The notes under the pieces are model-generated. The model was not told where the DNA came from and did not search any database. It worked only from the letters and a program-made list of their open reading frames with translations. Shown piece by piece: positions 1 to 14,991 of a DNA stretch of 64,000 bases. The first letter of the stretch is position 1; each line of letters starts with the position of its first letter. Both the position numbers and the translations under genes were made by a program. Source of the DNA: a beta proteobacterium AAP51 (GTDB lineage Bacteria > Pseudomonadota > Gammaproteobacteria > Burkholderiales > Burkholderiaceae_C). The stretch lies in assembly GCA_001295905.1 (NCBI GenBank), contig LJHT01000036.1:1-64000 (forward strand), written 5' to 3'.

Positions 1-1477
1 GGAGGCCGCCGGGGCCGCTGCGGCGCCCGCCGCAGCATCGCCCGCACCGGCGCCTGTGGCAGCGCCTGCCGCGCCGGCTTCAGCCGCCGCAGCAGCGCCC
101 GCGGCCCAGGCCGCACCGGCCGCGGCAGGCGGCGCCAGCATCGAAGTGCTGGTACCCGACATCGGTGATTTCGCCGAGGTCACGGTGATCGAGGTCTTCG
201 TGAAGCCGGGCGACGCGGTGAAGCAGGAACAAAGCCTCATCACCGTGGAAAGCGACAAGGCCTCGATGGAGATTCCGTCTTCGCATGCCGGCGTGGTGGA
301 ACGCCTGCTCGTGAAGGTGGGCGACAAGGTGGCCAAGGGCAGCGCGGTGCTGATGCTCAAGGGCAACAGCGCCGCTGCGGCTGCCCCAGCGCCCGCGCCG
401 ACAGCGGCGCCCAGCCCGGCGGCAGCGCCAACGGCAGCGCCTGCATCGCCGGCTGCGGCAGCACCCGCGGCCGTGGTGACTGCAACGGCGGCCGTGGCCA
501 GCGTGGCCGCTCACCAGCCCGGCACGCCCTCGGCCCTGCTGCCGCACGCCTCGCCCAGCATCCGCCGCCTGGCGCGCGAACTGGGTGTGCCGCTGGCGGA
601 AGTGAAGGGCAGCGGGCCCAAGGGCCGCATCACCCAGGCCGACGTGCAGGGCTTCGTGAAGGGTGTGATGGCCGGCGAGGTGCAGACCACGGCGCAGAAG
701 GCCAAGGCCCCGGCGGCCGCGCCTGCGGGCGGTGGCGAGGCCTTCCCGGGCCTGCTGCCCTGGCCCAAGGTCGACTTTGCGAAGTTCGGCCCGGTCGAGC
801 GCAAGGACCTGAGCCGCATCAAGAAGATCAGCGGCGCCAACCTGCACCGCAACTGGGTGCTGATTCCGCACGTCACCAACCACGACGACGCCGACATCAC
901 CGAGCTCGAAGCTTTCCGCGTGCAGCTGAACAAGGAAAACGAGAAGAGCGGCGTGAAGGTCACGATGCTGGCCTTCCTCATCAAGGCCTGCGTGGCGGCG
1001 CTGAAGAAGTTCCCCGAGTTCAACGCCAGTTTGGACGGTGAACAGCTGGTGATGAAGAGCTACTTCCACATCGGCTTTGCGGCCGACACGCCCAATGGCC
1101 TGGTGGTGCCCGTCATCAAGGACGCCGACAAGAAAGGCATCCTGCAGATCAGCAAGGAGATGAGCGAGCTCGCTGCCAAGGCGCGCGAAGGCAAGCTGGG
1201 CCCGGCCGACATGAGCGGCGGCTGTTTCAGCATCAGCAGCCTGGGCGGCATCGGCGGGCGCTACTTCACGCCCATCATCAACGCGCCCGAGGTGGCGATC
1301 CTGGGTGTGTGCAAGAGCAGCACCGAACCCGTGTGGGACGGCAAGGCCTTCCAGCCCCGCCTGATGCTGCCGCTGAGCCTGAGCTGGGACCACCGCGTCA
1401 TCGACGGCGCGACGGCCGCACGCTTCAACGCCTATCTGGGCGCCATCCTGGCGGACTTCCGCCGGGTGCTGCTGTAA
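1..1477 (+). CDS. aceF: Pyruvate dehydrogenase E2 (dihydrolipoamide acetyltransferase), 5' truncated by window edge
   Basis: E2 core of the pyruvate dehydrogenase complex: moves the acetyl group from lipoyl-lysine to CoA. The frame is open from the first bases, so the true start lies outside the window. What remains begins with an Ala/Pro linker, then a lipoyl domain with the lipoylated lysine in [11 protein letters not shown] (around 250-275). A second Ala/Pro linker, a peripheral subunit-binding domain ([18 protein letters not shown], around 552-606) and the catalytic acyltransferase domain follow. The domain ends with the catalytic [10 protein letters not shown] motif (around 1383-1412). 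The linker before the visible lipoyl domain suggests another lipoyl domain upstream. lpdA follows after 10 bp, so the two are co-transcribed, presumably after aceE outside the window. Confidence 0.96.
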   Translation, partial: EAAGAAAAPAAASPAPAPVAAPAAPASAAAAAPAAQAAPAAAGGASIEVLVPDIGDFAEVTVIEVFVKPGDAVKQEQSLITVESDKASMEIPSSHAGVVERLLVKVGDKVAKGSAVLMLKGNSAAAAAPAPAPTAAPSPAAAPTAAPASPAAAAPAAVVTATAAVASVAAHQPGTPSALLPHASPSIRRLARELGVPLAEVKGSGPKGRITQADVQGFVKGVMAGEVQTTAQKAKAPAAAPAGGGEAFPGLLPWPKVDFAKFGPVERKDLSRIKKISGANLHRNWVLIPHVTNHDDADITELEAFRVQLNKENEKSGVKVTMLAFLIKACVAALKKFPEFNASLDGEQLVMKSYFHIGFAADTPNGLVVPVIKDADKKGILQISKEMSELAAKAREGKLGPADMSGGCFSISSLGGIGGRYFTPIINAPEVAILGVCKSSTEPVWDGKAFQPRLMLPLSLSWDHRVIDGATAARFNAYLGAILADFRRVLL

Positions 1478-1487
1478 GGAGCCGACG

Positions 1488-3278
<1,791 letters not shown>

Positions 3279-3288
3279 AGGCGCCCGC

Positions 3289-4797
3289 CTACCAGGCGCA
3301 GCGGCCGTACAGGCGCGACAGTTCGGCCAGCCGCCCGGCGTGCCAGGGCTGTACCTGGGCCCACTGGAAACGCCAGCGCCACCAGCCGCTTTCCTGGCCG
3401 GGAAAGTTCATGCGGCACTCGGTGGGCAGCGCCAGCACGTCCTGCATGGGGTGCACGGCGGTGTCGGCCACGCTGGCCATGGCCGTGCGTATCAGCGTCC
3501 AGGCCATGTCGTGGCCGTCGGTGTTGAGGTAGCGGCGTGCGTAGTGGCGCTCGCGGTCGGTGGCGCTCGCCCACCAGCCAGCGGCGGTGTCGTTGTCGTG
3601 CGTGCCGGTGTAGACCACGGTGTCGGTTTCGTGGTGGTGGGGCAGGAAACGGTCGCTGGCGTCACCCGCAAACGCGAACTGCAGGATGCGCATGCCGGGC
3701 AGGCCGAACTGTTTGCGCAGCGCGTCTACGTCAGGGGTGATGACGCCCAGGTCTTCGGCAATGATGGGCATGGGCCCCAGCGCGTCCTGGATGGCCTGGA
3801 ACAGGGCCTCGCCGGGCCCCGGCTTCCAGGCGCCCTTCACGGCCGTGGGCTCGCTGGCCGGAATCTCCCAATAGCCCGCAAAGCCGCGGAAGTGGTCGAT
3901 GCGCACGATGTCGGCCAGCTCGAAGCTGCGCCGCACGCGTTCCACCCACCAGGCATAGCCGTCTTTCGCGTGCGCGGCCCAGCGGTACAGCGGGTTGCCC
4001 CAGCGCTGGCCGGTGGCGCTGAAGAAGTCGGGCGGCACGCCGGCCACCACGGTGGGGCGGCCGCGGTTTGCCCGCGTCTCGTCCAGTTCAAAGAGGTGCT
4101 GGTTCGCCCACACCTCGGCACTGAGGTAGGCAATGAAGATGGGGATGTCGCCGACGATCTTCACGCCCTTGCCATTGGCGTAGGCCTTCAGCTTCGCCCA
4201 CTGGCGGAAGAAGCGCCATTGCGCGAACTCCCAGAAGTGCACGCGCTCGGCATGCTGCACGCGCGCAGCGGCCAGGGCCTGCGGTTCACGTTGCGCGAGC
4301 GCGGGCTCCCAGGTGCACCAGTCGGCCCAGCCCAGGCTTTCACACAGGCTCATGAAGAGCGCGTAGTCGGGCAGCCAGTTGGCGTGTTCGGCGCGGAAAG
4401 CGGCGAAGTCTTCGCGCTGCGCGGCGCTGCCACCGGCAGCGAAGCGCAGCGCGGCCTTGTGCAGGCGCTCCATGCGGAAGGGGTGCACATGGGCATAGTC
4501 CACCGCATCGGCCGCCAGACCGGCGGTAGGGGCGAGGTCGGCTTCTTCCAGCCAGCCTTGCTGGTGCAATTCGGCCAGGTCGACCAGCAGCACGTTGCCG
4601 GCGAAGGCCGAGTTGCTCATGTAGGGTGAATTGCCCGGGCCGATGCCGGCCAGCGGCAGCACCTGCCAAAGCGTCTGGCCGCCGGCCACCAGCCAGTCGA
4701 CGAAGTGGTAGGCCTCGGGCCCGAGGTCGCCCGAGCCGTGCGGGCCGGGCAGGGAGGTGGGGTGCAGCAGCACGCCACTGGCGCGAGTGAAACGCAT
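3289..4797 (-). CDS. malQ: 4-alpha-glucanotransferase (amylomaltase)
   Basis: GH77 enzyme that transfers alpha-1,4-glucan segments between maltooligosaccharides; cytoplasmic. 502 aa from the ATG at 4797. Typical N-terminus RASGVLLHPTSLPGPHGSGD. The nucleophile is Asp301 in RIDHFRGFAGYWEIP; the acid/base glutamate lies in IIAEDLG and the third carboxylate in TGTHDND. The frame is open further upstream, but only this start gives the family N-terminus, and it sits 2 bp after the glgX stop. It is the last gene of glgP-glgB-glgX-malQ. It probably recycles the short oligosaccharides released by GlgX and GlgP. Confidence 0.96.
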   Translation of the reverse strand: MRFTRASGVLLHPTSLPGPHGSGDLGPEAYHFVDWLVAGGQTLWQVLPLAGIGPGNSPYMSNSAFAGNVLLVDLAELHQQGWLEEADLAPTAGLAADAVDYAHVHPFRMERLHKAALRFAAGGSAAQREDFAAFRAEHANWLPDYALFMSLCESLGWADWCTWEPALAQREPQALAAARVQHAERVHFWEFAQWRFFRQWAKLKAYANGKGVKIVGDIPIFIAYLSAEVWANQHLFELDETRANRGRPTVVAGVPPDFFSATGQRWGNPLYRWAAHAKDGYAWWVERVRRSFELADIVRIDHFRGFAGYWEIPASEPTAVKGAWKPGPGEALFQAIQDALGPMPIIAEDLGVITPDVDALRKQFGLPGMRILQFAFAGDASDRFLPHHHETDTVVYTGTHDNDTAAGWWASATDRERHYARRYLNTDGHDMAWTLIRTAMASVADTAVHPMQDVLALPTECRMNFPGQESGWWRWRFQWAQVQPWHAGRLAELSRLYGRCAW

Positions 4798-4799
4798 GG

Positions 4800-6994
4800 T
4801 CAGCTTCCTTGGGGGAGTTCGGGCGCGGCACGGCCAGCGGTGGGCACCGAGGCTGCGGCAGATGCAGCAGACGCAGCCGATGCAGCGGATGCGCCTGCAG
4901 CCCCGGGCGCCGCGGCATCGCGCAGCAGCATCAGGCTGCGCGCGCCCAGCATCAGTTCTTTCGCACCCTGGCGCCGCCAGGTGCTGCGGCCGTCGGCCTG
5001 GGTGGTGTCGAGTTCGGCCACCCAGTCGCCGGGGGGCAACTGGAAGCTGGCGTCCATCGGACGGCCGTTCACCAGCAGCAGCAGCGGGACGCTGCTGCGG
5101 CCAGCACGACCTATCCACGCGCCCAGGATGCGCGACATGCGGTTGTCCCAGTGCTCGGGTGCCATGGGCTCGCCGGTGCGGCGCATCCAGGCCAGGTCGG
5201 CCAGGCCTCGGGAGTCAGCCAGGCCCGAGTACCAGTGGTCGCCCAGCGGCAGCAGGCGGCGGCGCAGCGCCAGCAGGTGGGCGGTGAAGGCGATGAGCGA
5301 CTGGTCAGCGCTGTCCCAGGCTATCCAGGTGATGGGGTTGTCCTGGCAGTAGGGGTTGTTGTTGCCGCCCTGGGTGTGGCCCAGCTCGTCGCCGGCGGCC
5401 AGCATGGGCGTGCCCTGGGCCAGCAGCACCGTGGCCAGCAAGGCGCGCTTCAGGCGCGCGCGCAGCTGCAGCACGGCGGGGTCTTGCGTGGGGCCTTCCC
5501 AGCCGCAGTTCCAGCTGAGGTTGTGGCCGTGGCCGTCGCGGTTGTTCTCGCCGTTGGCTTCGTTGTGGCGCAGGTCGTAGCTGACCAGGTCGTGCAGCGT
5601 GAAGCCGTCGTGGCTGACGACGTAGTTCACGCTCTCCAGCGGGCTGCGCTGGCGGGCCTGGTAGAGGTCGCTGCTGCCGGCCAGGCGCAGCGCAAATTCA
5701 CCGCGCGTGCAGTCGCCACCCAGCCAGAAGGCGCGCGTCGTGTCGCGGAAGCGGTCGTTCCATTCCAGCCAGCCGCGCGGGAAGCCGCCCACCTGGTAAC
5801 CGCCGGGGCCCAGGTCCCAGGGCTCGGCGATGAGCTTGGTGCCCTGCAGTGCCGGGTCTTGCAGCACGGCCTTGAAGAAGGGGCCGTCGCGCTCGAAGCC
5901 CGCGCTGCCGCGGCCCAGCACGGGCGCCAGGTCGAAGCGGAAGCCGTCGACGTGCATCTCCTGCACCCAGTAGCGCAGGCTGTCCATCACCATCTGCAGC
6001 ACGCGCGGGTGGCGGATGTCCAGCGTGTTGCCGCAGCCGCTCCAGTTTTCGTAGTGCTGCTTTTGCTCGGCCAGGCGGTAGTAGCTGGCGTTGCACAGCC
6101 CGCGCCAGCTGAGTGTGGCGCCGCGTTCGTCGCCCTCGGGCGTGTGGTTGAACACCACGTCCAGCATCACCTCGATGCCCGCGGCGTGCAGCCGGCGCAC
6201 CATCTCGCGGAACTCCTGGCGCGGGTGGGCGGTGGCAGCATAGCGCGGGTCGGGGCAGAAGAAGCCCAGCGTGTTGTAGCCCCAGTAGTTGACCAGGCCC
6301 ATCTCGCGCAGGCGCGGTTCATCCAGGATCTGCAGCACAGGCAGCAGGCTCACCGCGGTGATGCCCAGGCGCTGCAGGTGGGCGATGGCGGCTTCGCTGG
6401 CCAGGCCGGCGTAGGTGCCACGCTGCGCCTCGGGCACGCCGGGCATGCGCTGCGTGAAGCCGCGCACATGCACTTCGTAGAGCACGGTGTCGATCAGCGG
6501 CGTGGCAGGGGGGCGGTCGCCCTGCCAGTCGAAGTGGTCGTGTACCACGCGGGCCTTGAAGGCGCCGGGGCCGTTGTCGCGCGTGTCCTGGTGCTGCGGG
6601 TGTTCGCGTTCGGCGCCCTGGTGCGGGCCTTGAGGGTCGAAACCCCCGGGCGGTGTGACGATGGCGCGCGCCCAGGGGTCGAGCAGCAGCTTGTGCGGGT
6701 TGAAGCGGTGCCCGCGGTCAGGCCGCCAGGGGCCGTGGGCGCGCAGCCCGTACACCAGGCCCGGGCGCGCGCCGGGCAGGCGGCCGTGCCACACGTCGCC
6801 GGTGCGCGCGGGCAGCGACAGGCGCTGTTGTTCCACCTCGCCGTGTTCGTCGAACAGGCACAGCACCATCTGCGTGGCGTGGGCCGAGAACACGGCGAAG
6901 TTCACGCCGCTGCCGTCGAAGCTGGCGCCCATGGGCCAGGGGCGGCCCGCTTCCAGCACCTGGCCGGCGGCGGCGGTGGCCTGCGAGGTGTTGA

Positions 6995-7007
<13 letters not shown>
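4800..7007 (-). CDS. glgX: Glycogen debranching enzyme GlgX
   Basis: Isoamylase-type GH13 enzyme that hydrolyses alpha-1,6 branches left after phosphorylase trimming. 735 aa. N-terminal CBM48-like domain ([20 protein letters not shown]), then the GH13 barrel with DVVFNHT, the nucleophile Asp359 in [13 protein letters not shown], the acid/base Glu in IAEPWDLG and SHDGFTLHD. The C-terminus has an Ala-rich tail beginning near [11 protein letters not shown], partly low-complexity. The start at 7007 lies inside the end of glgB (13-bp overlap), suggesting coupled translation. Longer upstream starts would run deep into glgB. Confidence 0.96.
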
Positions 7008-9166
<2,159 letters not shown>

Positions 9167-9200
9167 CAGGGCGTCAGGGGTCGGCAAGGCAGGCAGGTGT

Positions 9201-11675
9201 TCAGTGCCGGGGCTGCAGGCCCCACACCTGGCGCGCGTACTCGGCGATGGTGCGGTCGGAAGAGAAGAAGCCCATGCCGGCCACGTTGGCGATGGCCTTC
9301 TTCGCCCAGGCCGTCCGGTCACGGTAGAGCGCGTCCACCTGCGTCTGCGTGGCCACGTAGCTGTCGAAGTCGGCCAGCAGCATGTAGGGGTCGCCGCCCC
9401 ACAGCAAGGAATCGACCAGGCCGCGGTAGCGCCCCGGCTCTTCGGGGCTGAACTGGCCGCCGGCAATGGCGTCGAGCACGGCCTTGATGCGCGGGTGGCC
9501 TTCGTAGATGCGCAAGGGCTGGTAGCCCGCCTGCTTGGCGGCGGCGACCTCGGGCGTCTTCAGGCCGAAGATGAAGATGTTCTCGTCGCCCACCTGTTCG
9601 CGGATCTCGATGTTGGCGCCGTCGTCGGTGCCGATGGTCAGCGCACCGTTAAGCGCCAGCTTCATGTTGCCGGTGCCGCTGGCCTCGGTGCCGGCGGTGC
9701 TGATCTGCTCGCTGAGGTCGGCGCCCGGCATGATGACCTCGGCCACGCTGACGCCGTAGTTCGGGATGAACACGAGCTTCAGCTTGCCGTTCAGGCGCGC
9801 GTCGTTGTTGATGACCTGGCCAATGTCGTGGATGAGGCGGATGACGTTCTTCGCCGCCACGTAGCTGCTGGCCGCCTTGCCGGCGAAGATGACAGTGCGG
9901 GGCACCCAGTCGGCGCCAGGGTCGGCCAGCATGGCCTGGTAGCGCGCCACCACCTGCAGCACGTTGAGCAGCTGGCGCTTGTATTCGTGGATGCGCTTGA
10001 CCTGCACGTCGAAGAGGCTGGCCGGGTCGACCTGCACGCCGGTGGTGGCGAGGATGTGCGCCGCCAGCCGGGCCTTGTTCGCGTGTTTCACGGCCATGAA
10101 GGCCTGGCGGAAGTCTTCGCGCTCGGCGTGGGGCTTCAGGCGCGCGAGCTGCGTCAGGTCGAGCCGCCAGCCGCTGCCCGATCCTTTCCCGATCGTGCTG
10201 TCCACCAGCGAGCTGAGGCTGGGGTTGGCCTGCGCCAGCCAGCGACGCGGCGTGACGCCGTTGGTCATGTTGGTGAAGCGCTGCGGCCACAGGCTGGCGA
10301 AGTCGGCAAAGATGGTTTCCACCAGCAGGTTGCTGTGCAGCGCCGAAACGCCGTTCACCTTGTGGCTGCCCACGATGGACAGGTGGGCCATGCGCACGCG
10401 GCGTTCACCGCCGTGGTGGCCGCCTTCGTCGATGAGGCTCAGGCGGCGCAGGAAGTCGTTGTCGCCCGGGCGGTGCGCGGCGGCCTCGGCCAGGAACTCG
10501 GCGTTGATGCGGAAGATGATCTCCAGGTGCCGCGGCAGCACGTGCTGCATCAGGCTGACGGGCCAGGTTTCCAGCGCCTCGGGCATCAGCGTGTGGTTGG
10601 TGTAGCTGAACACCTTCTTCGTCACCGCCCAGGCCGTCATCCAGCCGAAGCCGTGCTCGTCCACCAGCAGGCGCATGAGCTCGGCCACGCCGATGGCGGG
10701 GTGGGTGTCATTCAGATGGATGGCCACCTTGTCGGCCAGGTTGGCCAGGTTGCCGTGCTCGGCCAGGTGGCGCGCCAGGATGTCCTGGATGCTGGCGCTG
10801 GTGAAGAAGTACTCCTGGCGCAGACGCAGTTCACGGCCGGCCGGGGTGCTGTCGTTCGGGTAGAGCACCCAGCTGATGTTCTCGTACTGGTTCTTGAACT
10901 CGGCGGCGCGTGCGTAGTCGCCAGTGTTGAAGGCATGCAGGTCGATCTGCGCCGGCGCCACGGCCTTCCACAGGCGCAGCGTGCTCACACGCTCGGTGCC
11001 ATGGCCGGGAATGACCATGTCGTAGGCCTTGGCGTTCACCTCGCCGGCGTGGCGCCAGATGGGCACGTGGCCGGGGTCGGTGGCGGGTTCCACCCAGCCG
11101 CCGAAACGCACCGGGTAGTGCACGCCCAAGCGCGGGAATTCCCAGGGCGTGCCGTCTTCCACCCAGGGGTCGGGGCCTTCCACCTGGCGGCCGCCCTGGA
11201 TGCCCTGCTTGAACATGCCGAACTCGTAGCGGATGCCGTAGCCGTAGCTGGGCAGTTCCTGCGTGGCCATGCTGTCCAGGAAACACGCCGCCAGCCGGCC
11301 CAGGCCGCCGTTGCCCAGGGCGGCGTCGGGCTCGGTAGAGGCCAGTTCTTCCAGCGTGCAGGCGTGGGCGGCGGCGGCCTTGCCCATCTCGCCTTTCAGG
11401 TCCAGCGCGGCCAGCGCATTGCCCAGGGTGCGGCCGATCAGGAACTCCATCGACAGGTAATACACGCGCCGCGCCTTGGCTGCGCGGTCGGCACTGTCGC
11501 CAGCCACCCAGCGTCGGGACAAGTGCTCTCGCGCCACCTGGGCCACTGCGTGCATGATCTCGCTGGGCGTGGCGTGCCCCGGCGCCGCGGCCACGGTGGC
11601 CAGCAGGTGGTGGCCTACGGCGGCGGCGGTGTTGACGCCCGGGGTGGTGGCGGTGGTGGTGAACGATTCAGGCAT
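9201..11675 (-). CDS. glgP: Glycogen phosphorylase
   Basis: PLP enzyme (GT35) that releases glucose-1-phosphate from glycogen ends. 824 aa. Motifs: [33 protein letters not shown] and the PLP-binding [19 protein letters not shown] with Lys672 as Schiff-base lysine, followed by DGANIEI. First gene of the minus-strand glycogen arm, facing glgC across a 322-bp spacer. The ATG at 11675 is preceded by GGAG in the minus-strand text (upstream AGGAGCAAGCGCC), a good ribosome site. Confidence 0.97.
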   Translation of the reverse strand: MPESFTTTATTPGVNTAAAVGHHLLATVAAAPGHATPSEIMHAVAQVAREHLSRRWVAGDSADRAAKARRVYYLSMEFLIGRTLGNALAALDLKGEMGKAAAAHACTLEELASTEPDAALGNGGLGRLAACFLDSMATQELPSYGYGIRYEFGMFKQGIQGGRQVEGPDPWVEDGTPWEFPRLGVHYPVRFGGWVEPATDPGHVPIWRHAGEVNAKAYDMVIPGHGTERVSTLRLWKAVAPAQIDLHAFNTGDYARAAEFKNQYENISWVLYPNDSTPAGRELRLRQEYFFTSASIQDILARHLAEHGNLANLADKVAIHLNDTHPAIGVAELMRLLVDEHGFGWMTAWAVTKKVFSYTNHTLMPEALETWPVSLMQHVLPRHLEIIFRINAEFLAEAAAHRPGDNDFLRRLSLIDEGGHHGGERRVRMAHLSIVGSHKVNGVSALHSNLLVETIFADFASLWPQRFTNMTNGVTPRRWLAQANPSLSSLVDSTIGKGSGSGWRLDLTQLARLKPHAEREDFRQAFMAVKHANKARLAAHILATTGVQVDPASLFDVQVKRIHEYKRQLLNVLQVVARYQAMLADPGADWVPRTVIFAGKAASSYVAAKNVIRLIHDIGQVINNDARLNGKLKLVFIPNYGVSVAEVIMPGADLSEQISTAGTEASGTGNMKLALNGALTIGTDDGANIEIREQVGDENIFIFGLKTPEVAAAKQAGYQPLRIYEGHPRIKAVLDAIAGGQFSPEEPGRYRGLVDSLLWGGDPYMLLADFDSYVATQTQVDALYRDRTAWAKKAIANVAGMGFFSSDRTIAEYARQVWGLQPRH

Positions 11676-11997
11676 GGCGCTTGCTCCTCAACGGGCCATG
11701 CGCAGCGGGCCGGGCTGCGCGGGCACAGGACCGCAGTGTCCCTGATGGGCTGGGTCAGCGTCAATTTTTCTTGTGGCTTTTTTCTGTAGTTTGACTACAG
11801 ACTGCCTGATGTCTGATCGTCGATTCGGCTCGTTTTGCTGGCTGATTTTCCTGGATAAATACAATGGAGACAAATATTTATGAGCACTACTTCAAGTTGT
11901 TCCTAGGTCTTTAGGTTGACGGCGCCGATGCTGCTGGCCGCAAGGCATGGAGCAAAGGCTTGTAATTTTGTTGCTTTAGACCCACCAAGGACAACCC
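11676..11997. promoter_or_regulatory. Divergent glgP/glgC regulatory region
   Basis: 322 bp without a gene between the two glycogen arms. It is markedly A+T-richer than its surroundings (about 11760-11970), as expected for promoters. Candidate -10-like hexamers on the plus strand include TACAAT at 11860-11865, but no -35 box sits convincingly at 16-18 bp, so promoters are not called. It contains the inverted repeat listed separately at 11783-11801. Confidence 0.5.
11783..11801. repeat. 7-bp perfect inverted repeat, candidate operator
   Basis: TCTGTAG (11783-11789), 5-bp spacer TTTGA, CTACAGA (11795-11801). It has no downstream T run on either strand (a T run lies before it on the plus strand), so it does not look like a terminator. 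It lies midway between divergent glgP and glgC, a natural place for a regulator that controls both arms. The cognate regulator is unknown. Confidence 0.45.
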
Positions 11998-13263
11998 ATG
12001 AAGCCCATCGACGTGGCCCAGAGCCTCGACCTGCCGCGCCGTGCCGTGGCGTTGGTGCTGGCCGGCGGCCGCGGCAGCCGGCTGAAGAACCTGACCGACA
12101 GCCGCGCCAAGCCGGCCGTCTACTTCGGCGGCAAGTTCCGCATCGTCGACTTCGCGCTCAGCAACTGCATGAACAGCGGCATCCGCCGCATCGGCGTCAT
12201 CACGCAGTACAAGAGCCACAGCCTGCTGCGCCACCTGCAGCGCGGCTGGGCGTTCCTCAAGAGCGAGATGAACGAGTTCGTCGACCTGCTGCCCGCGCAG
12301 CAGCGCGTGGACGAGGAAAGCTGGTACCGCGGCACCGCCGACGCCGTGTACCAGAACCAGGACATCCTGGCCGCCTACCGCGCCGACTACGTGGTGGTGC
12401 TGGCCGGCGACCACATCTACAAGCAGAACTACGCCCTGATGCTGGCCGACCACGTGGCCCAGGGGCGCGAATGCACGGTGGGCTGCATCGAGGTGGCGCA
12501 GGAAGAGGCCAAGGCCTTCGGCGTGATGGCCATCGATGCCGAGCGCCGCATCGTCGATTTCGTCGAGAAACCCGCCGTGCCGCCCGAGATGCCCGGCAAG
12601 CCCGGCCGCAGCCTGGCCAGCATGGGCATCTACATCTTCAATGCGCGCTACCTGTACCGTGAGCTCGAGCGCGACATGAACGACCCCAACTCCAGCCACG
12701 ACTTCGGCAAGGACATCATCCCCAAGATAGTGCGTGCCGGCCAGGCCGTGGCGCACCCCTTCGAGCTGAGCTGCGTGGGCGGCAAGGTCGGCCACCCGCC
12801 TTACTGGCGCGACGTGGGCACCATCGACGCCTACTGGGACGCCAACATCGACCTCACCGCCACCGACCCGCTGCTGAACCTGTACGACAACAACTGGCCC
12901 ATCTGGACCTACCAGCAGCAGCTGCCGCCGGCCAAGTTCGTGCACAACGAGCCCGACCGGCGCGGCATGGCCATCGAAAGCCTGGTCTCGGGCGGCTGCA
13001 TCGTCAGCGGCTCGGTCTTCCGCACGGTGCTGTTCTCGCTGGTGCGCGTGCATTCGCATGCGCAGGTGAACTGGAGCGTGCTGCTGCCGGGCGTGCAGGT
13101 GGGGCGCGGCGCGCGGCTGACGCGCGTGGTCGTCGACCGCGACTGCTACATCCCCGACAACCTCGTCATCGGCGAAGATGCCGCGCTGGACGCCGAGCGC
13201 TTCTACCGCACGGAATCGGGCATCACGCTCGTCACCCGCGACATGCTGCGGCGCCTGGCCTGA
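11998..13263 (+). CDS. glgC: Glucose-1-phosphate adenylyltransferase (ADP-glucose pyrophosphorylase)
   Basis: Makes ADP-glucose from ATP and glucose-1-phosphate, the committed and usually allosterically controlled step of bacterial glycogen synthesis. 421 aa. Nucleotidyltransferase N-terminus [17 protein letters not shown] with [20 protein letters not shown], then [19 protein letters not shown] and the glucose-1-phosphate region VDFVEKP. The C-terminal left-handed beta-helix holds [17 protein letters not shown] and [15 protein letters not shown]. Good full-length match; first gene of the synthesis arm, with glgA 81 bp downstream. Confidence 0.97.
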   Translation: MKPIDVAQSLDLPRRAVALVLAGGRGSRLKNLTDSRAKPAVYFGGKFRIVDFALSNCMNSGIRRIGVITQYKSHSLLRHLQRGWAFLKSEMNEFVDLLPAQQRVDEESWYRGTADAVYQNQDILAAYRADYVVVLAGDHIYKQNYALMLADHVAQGRECTVGCIEVAQEEAKAFGVMAIDAERRIVDFVEKPAVPPEMPGKPGRSLASMGIYIFNARYLYRELERDMNDPNSSHDFGKDIIPKIVRAGQAVAHPFELSCVGGKVGHPPYWRDVGTIDAYWDANIDLTATDPLLNLYDNNWPIWTYQQQLPPAKFVHNEPDRRGMAIESLVSGGCIVSGSVFRTVLFSLVRVHSHAQVNWSVLLPGVQVGRGARLTRVVVDRDCYIPDNLVIGEDAALDAERFYRTESGITLVTRDMLRRLA

Positions 13264-13316
13264 TGCTCACGGGCACACGGCCCTTCAGCCGGCACGAGAA
13301 AAACGAAAGGGCAGCC

Positions 13317-13334
13317 ATGAGGTTGCAGGGATGA
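13317..13334 (+). other. Five-codon mini-ORF just upstream of glgA
   Basis: ATG at 13317 encodes M-R-L-Q-G then TGA, with an AAAGGG ribosome-site-like sequence 6-8 bp upstream. Its first 12 bases (CCATGAGGTTGC, 13315-13326) are repeated exactly at the true glgA start (13343-13354). Its stop lies just before the GAGGAGG ribosome site of glgA. It could be a duplicated start region or a translated leader; nothing proves that it is translated. Confidence 0.35.
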
Positions 13335-13344
13335 GGAGGCGCCC

Positions 13345-14844
13345 ATGAGGTTGCTTCATGTGGCGGCCGAGGTCTTTCCGCTGGTGAAGACCGGCGGCCT
13401 GGCCGACGTGGTGGCCGCGCTGCCGGTGGCGCAGGCCGAGCAGGGCGCCGACGTGCGGCTGCTGCTGCCCGGCTACCCCGCGGTGCTGGAGGCGGTGCAG
13501 GGCGCTCGCACCATCATCGACATCGGCGCGTGCTTCGGCGCACTGCGCGTGCGGCTGCTGCTGGCCCGCATGCCGGGCAGCAAGCTGCCGGTCTATGTGA
13601 TCGACGCGCCCTACCTCTACCGCCGCGACGGCAGCCCCTACCAGAACCTGCAGGGCGAAGAGTGGCCCGACAACCTGCAGCGTTTCGCGCTGCTTGGCTG
13701 GGTGGCGGCGCACCTGGCCGCCGACGACGCCGACCCCCTGTGGGTGCCCGACATCGTGCACGCCCACGACTGGCACGCCGCGCTGGCCTGCGCCTACATG
13801 GCCGAGCACGGCCCCACCCGCGCCGCCTCCGTCTACACCGTGCACAACCTCGCCTTCCAGGGCCTGTTTCCCATGCACGACTGGCCCGCCTTAGGCCTGG
13901 GCTCGCGCCTCATGTCCCCCACGGGGCTGGAGTTCCACGGCCAGCTCAGCTTCATGAAGGCGGGCCTGAAGTGCGCCGACCGCATCACGACCGTGAGCCC
14001 GAGCTACGCGCGCGAGATCGCCACGCACGAATTCGGCTGCGGTCTGGATGGCGTCATCCGCGGCCGGGGTGCCGACGTCGTGGGCGTGCTCAACGGCATC
14101 GACCCCGCGCTGTGGAACCCCGCCACCGACCCAGCCATCGCCACCCGCTTCGATGCCGAGCGCCTGGCCGGCAAACACGCCTGCCGCCTGGCGCTGCAGG
14201 CCGAACTGGGGCTGCAGGCCGACGAGGGTGGTGAGGCCGGCCAGGGCAGCCTGCTGCTCACCGTCATCAGCCGGCTGACGGCGCAGAAAGGCCTCGACCT
14301 CGTGCTGGCCGCCTTGCCCGAGCTGGTGCGCGCGGGCGTGCAGTTTGCGGTGCAGGGCACCGGCGAGCCGGCGCTGGAAGCCGCCTTCCGCATGGCGCAG
14401 CAGGCGCACCCCGGGCGCGTGCATGTGCACATCGGCTACGACGAAGCGCGGGCGCACCGGCTGATGGCGGGTGCCGACGTCATCGCCGTGCCTTCCCGCT
14501 TCGAGCCCTGCGGCCTGACGCAGCTCTACGGCCTGCGCTACGGCACCGTGCCCGTGGTGCGCCGCGTGGGCGGCCTGGCCGACACCGTGGTGGACGCCAG
14601 CCCGGCCGCCCTGGCCGACGGCAGCGCCACCGGCTTCAGCTTCGACGCCGCCACGCCCGCCGCCTTCGAACGCTGCGTGCGCAGGGCGCTGGAGTTGCGC
14701 GCGCACCCTGCCGCCTGGCAGGCGCTGATGGCGCGCGGCATGGCGCAGAACTATTCCTGGCAAGGGCCGGCGCAGCGCTATGCGGCGCTGTACGAAGAAG
14801 CGCTGGGGCAGCGGGGCAGGGTGGGGTTGGTGGGGGCGGGTTGA
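13345..14844 (+). CDS. glgA: Glycogen synthase (ADP-glucose type)
   Basis: GT5 glycosyltransferase that elongates alpha-1,4-glucan from ADP-glucose. 499 aa. N-terminal ADP-glucose motif [45 protein letters not shown], and the C-terminal GT-B half with [36 protein letters not shown] and [11 protein letters not shown]. The ATG at 13345 has GAGGAGG about 5 bp upstream. It follows glgC after 81 bp and is the last gene of the synthesis arm. Confidence 0.97.
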   Translation: MRLLHVAAEVFPLVKTGGLADVVAALPVAQAEQGADVRLLLPGYPAVLEAVQGARTIIDIGACFGALRVRLLLARMPGSKLPVYVIDAPYLYRRDGSPYQNLQGEEWPDNLQRFALLGWVAAHLAADDADPLWVPDIVHAHDWHAALACAYMAEHGPTRAASVYTVHNLAFQGLFPMHDWPALGLGSRLMSPTGLEFHGQLSFMKAGLKCADRITTVSPSYAREIATHEFGCGLDGVIRGRGADVVGVLNGIDPALWNPATDPAIATRFDAERLAGKHACRLALQAELGLQADEGGEAGQGSLLLTVISRLTAQKGLDLVLAALPELVRAGVQFAVQGTGEPALEAAFRMAQQAHPGRVHVHIGYDEARAHRLMAGADVIAVPSRFEPCGLTQLYGLRYGTVPVVRRVGGLADTVVDASPAALADGSATGFSFDAATPAAFERCVRRALELRAHPAAWQALMARGMAQNYSWQGPAQRYAALYEEALGQRGRVGLVGAG

Positions 14845-14883
14845 GACCCGCGGGCCGGGACATCAACGGATGCAAAGGGCCCC

Positions 14884-14974
14884 TGGCGGACAGGGCGGGA
14901 TTCGAACCCGCGGGGGGCTGTTAACCCCCACACGCTTTCCAGGCGTGCGACTTAAACCGCTCATCCACCTGTCC
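14884..14974 (-). tRNA. tRNA-Ser (anticodon GGA)
   Basis: On the minus strand the acceptor GGACAGG (from 14974) pairs with CCTGTCC, the discriminator is G, and CCA is encoded (14886-14884). The anticodon arm CACGC-CTGGAAA-GCGTG gives anticodon GGA. There is a long variable arm, as expected for serine, and a T arm GCGGG-TTCGAAT-CCCGC. Total 91 nt. It lies 17 bp after the stop of the DUF2237 gene in the same orientation. All elements are intact. Confidence 0.97.
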
Positions 14975-14991
14975 GCTGCAAAGCGCGCATT

